DNA of 7,963 bases from Campylobacteraceae bacterium. GTDB lineage: Bacteria; Campylobacterota; Campylobacteria; Campylobacterales; Sulfurovaceae. The position numbers and the translations under genes are program-made. Every line of letters starts with the position of its first letter. Position 1 is the stretch's first letter. Where the stretch lies: positions 1 to 7,963 of the forward strand of contig JALWNF010000011.1 in assembly GCA_026995985.1 (NCBI GenBank), read 5' to 3'. The notes under the pieces are model-generated. The model did not search any database. It was not told the DNA's origin and saw nothing but the letters and a program-made list of their open reading frames with translations. Shown piece by piece: positions 5,919 through 7,963 of the stretch.

Positions 5919-6584
5919 ATGTTTCATTGGTTAGAACAGAGACCATTTTTCTTTGCTGTAATGCTATTTTTAACAGTTGCTTTTGCAGGATTTATTGAAA
6001 TTATTCCTGATTTTGCAAAAGCTTCACAACCAACAGTTGGTACGAAACCACATACTGTATTGGAGTTAGCGGGAAGACAAGTGTATATTAAAGATAGTTG
6101 TAACGCATGTCACTCACAGTTGATTAGACCATTTAAATCTGAGACAGATAGATATGGTATGTACTCTTTAAGTGGTGAGTATGCATATGATAGACCGTTC
6201 CTTTGGGGTTCTAAAAGAACTGGTCCAGATTTACATAGAGTTGGTAACTACAGAACAACAGATTGGCATGAGAACCACATGATGGATCCAGCTTCTGTTG
6301 TACCAGGTTCAATTATGCCTAAGTATCCACATATGTTTACTAACATAGCAGACCTTGCTACAGCTTATGCAAATGCTAATACTCAAAAAGAGGTATTTGG
6401 TGTACCATATGATACTCCAGGAATGCCAAAGCTTGGAAGTTGGAAAGAGGCAAAAGCACAAGCATTGGAAGATGCTAAAAAAGTTGCAGCTGAGATGAAA
6501 AATCAAAATGTAAAAGATATGGTTGCTGCTGGAAAAGTTCCAGAGATAGTTGCATTGATTGCATATTTAAATTCTTTAAAATAA
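5919..6584 (+). CDS. ccoO: CcoO, mono-heme cytochrome c subunit II of cbb3 oxidase
   Basis: A 221-residue membrane-anchored cytochrome c that passes electrons from CcoP to the hemes of CcoN. Seen: an uncleaved N-terminal span at about residues 9-29, with the rest periplasmic; heme site C61-x-x-C64-H65 in the CcoO-typical context CNACHSQLIRPF; and the probable axial ligand M133 in SIMPKYP. Conserved YAYDRPFLWGSKRTGPDL (residues 88-105) also marks the family. A Lys/Ala/Glu-rich helical stretch at about 174-196 lies before the final helix. The ATG is preceded by AAGGAGGT (5907-5914). It lies 15 bases after ccoN and 10 bases before ccoQ, so the genes are surely one transcript. Nothing is missing. 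Confidence 0.97.
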   Translation: MFHWLEQRPFFFAVMLFLTVAFAGFIEIIPDFAKASQPTVGTKPHTVLELAGRQVYIKDSCNACHSQLIRPFKSETDRYGMYSLSGEYAYDRPFLWGSKRTGPDLHRVGNYRTTDWHENHMMDPASVVPGSIMPKYPHMFTNIADLATAYANANTQKEVFGVPYDTPGMPKLGSWKEAKAQALEDAKKVAAEMKNQNVKDMVAAGKVPEIVALIAYLNSLK

Positions 6585-6594
6585 GAGGTATAAA

Positions 6595-6795
6595 ATGGAT
6601 CAAGAGACATTAATGACAATAGCAGGGTATGGAAAATTTTTCATTACTCTTTTTATCTTTATAGTCTTCTATAGTTATGCATATAGCATCTACAGAAGAC
6701 AAAGAACAGGAGAGAGGGATTTTGAGAAATACTCAAATTTGGTATTGAATGATTCTCTTGATTCAACTCCTCTTGAAGCAAGAGATAGAAAATAA
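6595..6795 (+). CDS. ccoQ: CcoQ, small membrane subunit of cbb3 oxidase
   Basis: A 66-residue protein with a single membrane span at about residues 12-31, followed by a basic, charged cytoplasmic tail (YRRQRTGERDFEKY). This is the usual CcoQ form: a short non-heme subunit that stabilises the interaction of CcoP with the CcoNO core. It contains no cysteine, so no heme site. Sequence conservation in CcoQ is low; the call rests on size, topology and its place between ccoO and ccoP. AAGAGG (6583-6588) overlaps the ccoO stop codon and lies six bases before the ATG, so translation of the two genes may be coupled. ccoP starts 27 bases after the stop. Confidence 0.9.
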   Translation: MDQETLMTIAGYGKFFITLFIFIVFYSYAYSIYRRQRTGERDFEKYSNLVLNDSLDSTPLEARDRK

Positions 6796-6822
6796 GAAAA
6801 AAACGATTAAGGAGGAAATGGC

Positions 6823-7713
6823 ATGAAAAAAATGGTCATAGGTGGTATTATTCTTATCGTTGTTCTGATGGCTGCAACTTTCTTTGTAGCAGGTGATGCT
6901 TTTCAGGGTGACGATTACATAAATGCTTTGACAATGTTAGGAGCCATGGCTATTATTACTATTACAGTAGCTACAGCTCTTAAGTATGTAAATCAGATTA
7001 AAAACGACAGAGCAACAGGTGAGTTGGCTGATGAGAGTTGGGATGGAATTGGTGAGTTTAAAAACCCAATCCCTTCAGGTTGGGGGCTTATCTTTATTGG
7101 TGTTATTATTTGGTTATTATGGTACTGGTTTATTGGTTATCCAACCAATCAATTCTCTCAAATTGGTCAGTATAATGAAGAGGTTTTAGAGTATAACAAG
7201 AAGTTTAAAGCAAAATGGGAAAACCCAAGCGACGAGACACTTGTAGCTATGGGTGAGTCGACATTCTTGGTTCAGTGTTCTCCATGTCACGGTGTTGATG
7301 CTGAGGGTATTGAGGGTAAAGCTCAAGACTTAACCCACAGAATAACAAAAGAGCAAGTTTTATATACTATTAAAAATGGTTCTCAAGGACTTGGCTTCTC
7401 AATGGGCGCAATGCCTCCTGGTTTGGTTTCAGGTAAAGATGCTGAAGACATTGCAGAGTATGTTGCTGGTGGTCTAAAGGGTGAAGCACCTGCTGCATTT
7501 GCTACTTGTGCGGGATGTCATGGAGCAGATGGAAAAGGTATGAATGGTATGGCTCCAAACCTTGCAGAGTATGATGAAACACTTATTAGTAAGGTTCTTG
7601 AGCATGGTAAAAAAGCATCTATTGGTACAATGCCTAGCTTTAAAGGTCGTCTAAATGAGACTCAAGAAAAAGCATTAGCTAAGTTTATTAGCTCAATTAA
7701 AGCAGGAGAGTAA
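6823..7713 (+). CDS. ccoP: CcoP, di-heme cytochrome c subunit III of cbb3 oxidase
   Basis: A 296-residue membrane-bound di-heme cytochrome c that accepts electrons from soluble cytochrome c and hands them to CcoO. Seen: likely spans at about residues 5-23, 34-53 and 86-105. Between the last two is the family motif WDGIGE (73-78) with NPIPSGW (81-87). Two periplasmic cytochrome domains follow: heme 1 C152-x-x-C155-H156 with probable axial M197 (GAMPPG), and heme 2 C229-x-x-C232-H233 with probable axial M270 (GTMPSF). Three spans with a cytoplasmic N-terminus (MKK) correctly place the hemes outside. AAGGAGG (6809-6815) lies seven bases before the ATG. An ATG at 6818 is out of frame. The next gene begins one base after the stop. 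Confidence 0.97.
   Translation: MKKMVIGGIILIVVLMAATFFVAGDAFQGDDYINALTMLGAMAIITITVATALKYVNQIKNDRATGELADESWDGIGEFKNPIPSGWGLIFIGVIIWLLWYWFIGYPTNQFSQIGQYNEEVLEYNKKFKAKWENPSDETLVAMGESTFLVQCSPCHGVDAEGIEGKAQDLTHRITKEQVLYTIKNGSQGLGFSMGAMPPGLVSGKDAEDIAEYVAGGLKGEAPAAFATCAGCHGADGKGMNGMAPNLAEYDETLISKVLEHGKKASIGTMPSFKGRLNETQEKALAKFISSIKAGE
7704..7710 (+). promoter_or_regulatory. ribosome binding site for the DUF4006-like gene inside the ccoP end
   Basis: AGGAGAG lies within the last ccoP codons; its AGGAG core ends six bases before the ATG at 7715. The overlap suggests translational coupling with ccoP. Confidence 0.65.
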
Positions 7714-7714
7714 G

Positions 7715-7960
7715 ATGGCAGGAAATACACAAATTGACCCAAAAACAGAGGGTGGACTTTTTAGTTTTATGCATGGTTTAACTGGTTATTTTGTTTTTCT
7801 TGGATTGTTTCTTACTATAGTTGGTGTATTAACAATATTAGCAATTCAGACACAAAATGCAAATTCGACTAATTTTTACAAAATCAATCAAGATTTAAAT
7901 GGATTAAAAGCAATTAGTCCAGAGAATTATAAAATGCGAACAAATGTAAAAGGAGAGTAG
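7715..7960 (+). CDS. DUF4006-like small single-span membrane protein after ccoP
   Basis: An 81-residue protein of unknown function. Seen: a polar N-terminus with a Gly/Phe-rich stretch (GGLFSFMHGLTGYF, residues 13-26), one membrane span at about residues 22-45, then a polar tail of about 35 residues beginning IQTQNANSTNFYKI. It has no cysteine and only one histidine (H20), so no heme site. From memory it resembles the DUF4006 family, found next to ccoP in Campylobacterota; I could not run a search. It starts one base after the ccoP stop, with its ribosome binding site inside ccoP, so it belongs to the operon. Inference: an accessory subunit or assembly factor of this oxidase. It is shorter than CcoH/FixH proteins and does not look like one, though a distant analogue of other single-span cbb3 subunits is possible. 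Confidence 0.8.
   Translation: MAGNTQIDPKTEGGLFSFMHGLTGYFVFLGLFLTIVGVLTILAIQTQNANSTNFYKINQDLNGLKAISPENYKMRTNVKGE
7951..7957 (+). promoter_or_regulatory. possible ribosome binding site for a further operon gene beyond the window
   Basis: AGGAGAG overlaps the end of the DUF4006-like gene and is the same seven-base sequence as that gene's own site inside ccoP. A start codon at or just after 7964 would be well placed, so the operon probably continues. The next gene is not visible. Confidence 0.4.
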
Positions 7961-7963
7961 TAA

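Noticed and set aside
6309..6506. 65-codon minus-strand frame inside ccoO
   Set aside because: It is antisense to the C-terminal half of ccoO. Its cysteine-rich look comes from the reverse complement of Ala/Lys codons.

Overview
This window is a compact locus for a cbb3-type cytochrome c oxidase, the high-affinity terminal oxidase used for respiration at low oxygen. The DNA is AT-rich. The protein sequences, the CcoP layout and a small DUF4006-like gene after ccoP point to Campylobacterota (Epsilonproteobacteria), most likely a Sulfurimonas/Sulfurovum-like lineage. That placement is recognition from the sequence, not the result of a search.

Layout from left to right. (1) On the minus strand, ccoG (30-1394) encodes a membrane polyferredoxin used in oxidase assembly. 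(2) A 141-bp divergent intergenic region (1395-1535) contains a perfect 16-bp inverted repeat and a second, overlapping one. (3) On the plus strand, ccoI (a Cu+ P1B-ATPase) and ccoS (a small assembly protein) follow; both start at TTG and together form an assembly transcription unit. (4) A 205-bp gap (4226-4430) holds a probable Rho-independent terminator for ccoI-ccoS, a candidate promoter for the structural operon, and a leader with an 8-bp inverted repeat. (5) The structural genes ccoN, ccoO, ccoQ and ccoP are tightly spaced, each with a good Shine-Dalgarno sequence, and are followed one base later by a DUF4006-like single-span membrane protein. A purine-rich AGGAGAG sequence at the very end suggests that the operon continues past the window.

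How the genes work together. CcoN holds the low-spin heme b and the heme b3/CuB oxygen-reduction site. CcoO (one heme c) and CcoP (two hemes c) bring electrons in from periplasmic cytochrome c. CcoQ stabilises the complex. CcoI supplies copper for the CuB site, CcoG probably handles copper redox chemistry, and CcoS is needed for cofactor insertion. All metal and heme ligands that I could check are present, so every complete gene looks functional.

I see no mobile element, CRISPR array, RNA gene, frameshift or foreign-looking insertion, and no sign of an exotic new system. The least explained parts are the DUF4006-like protein and the inverted repeats in the two promoter regions.
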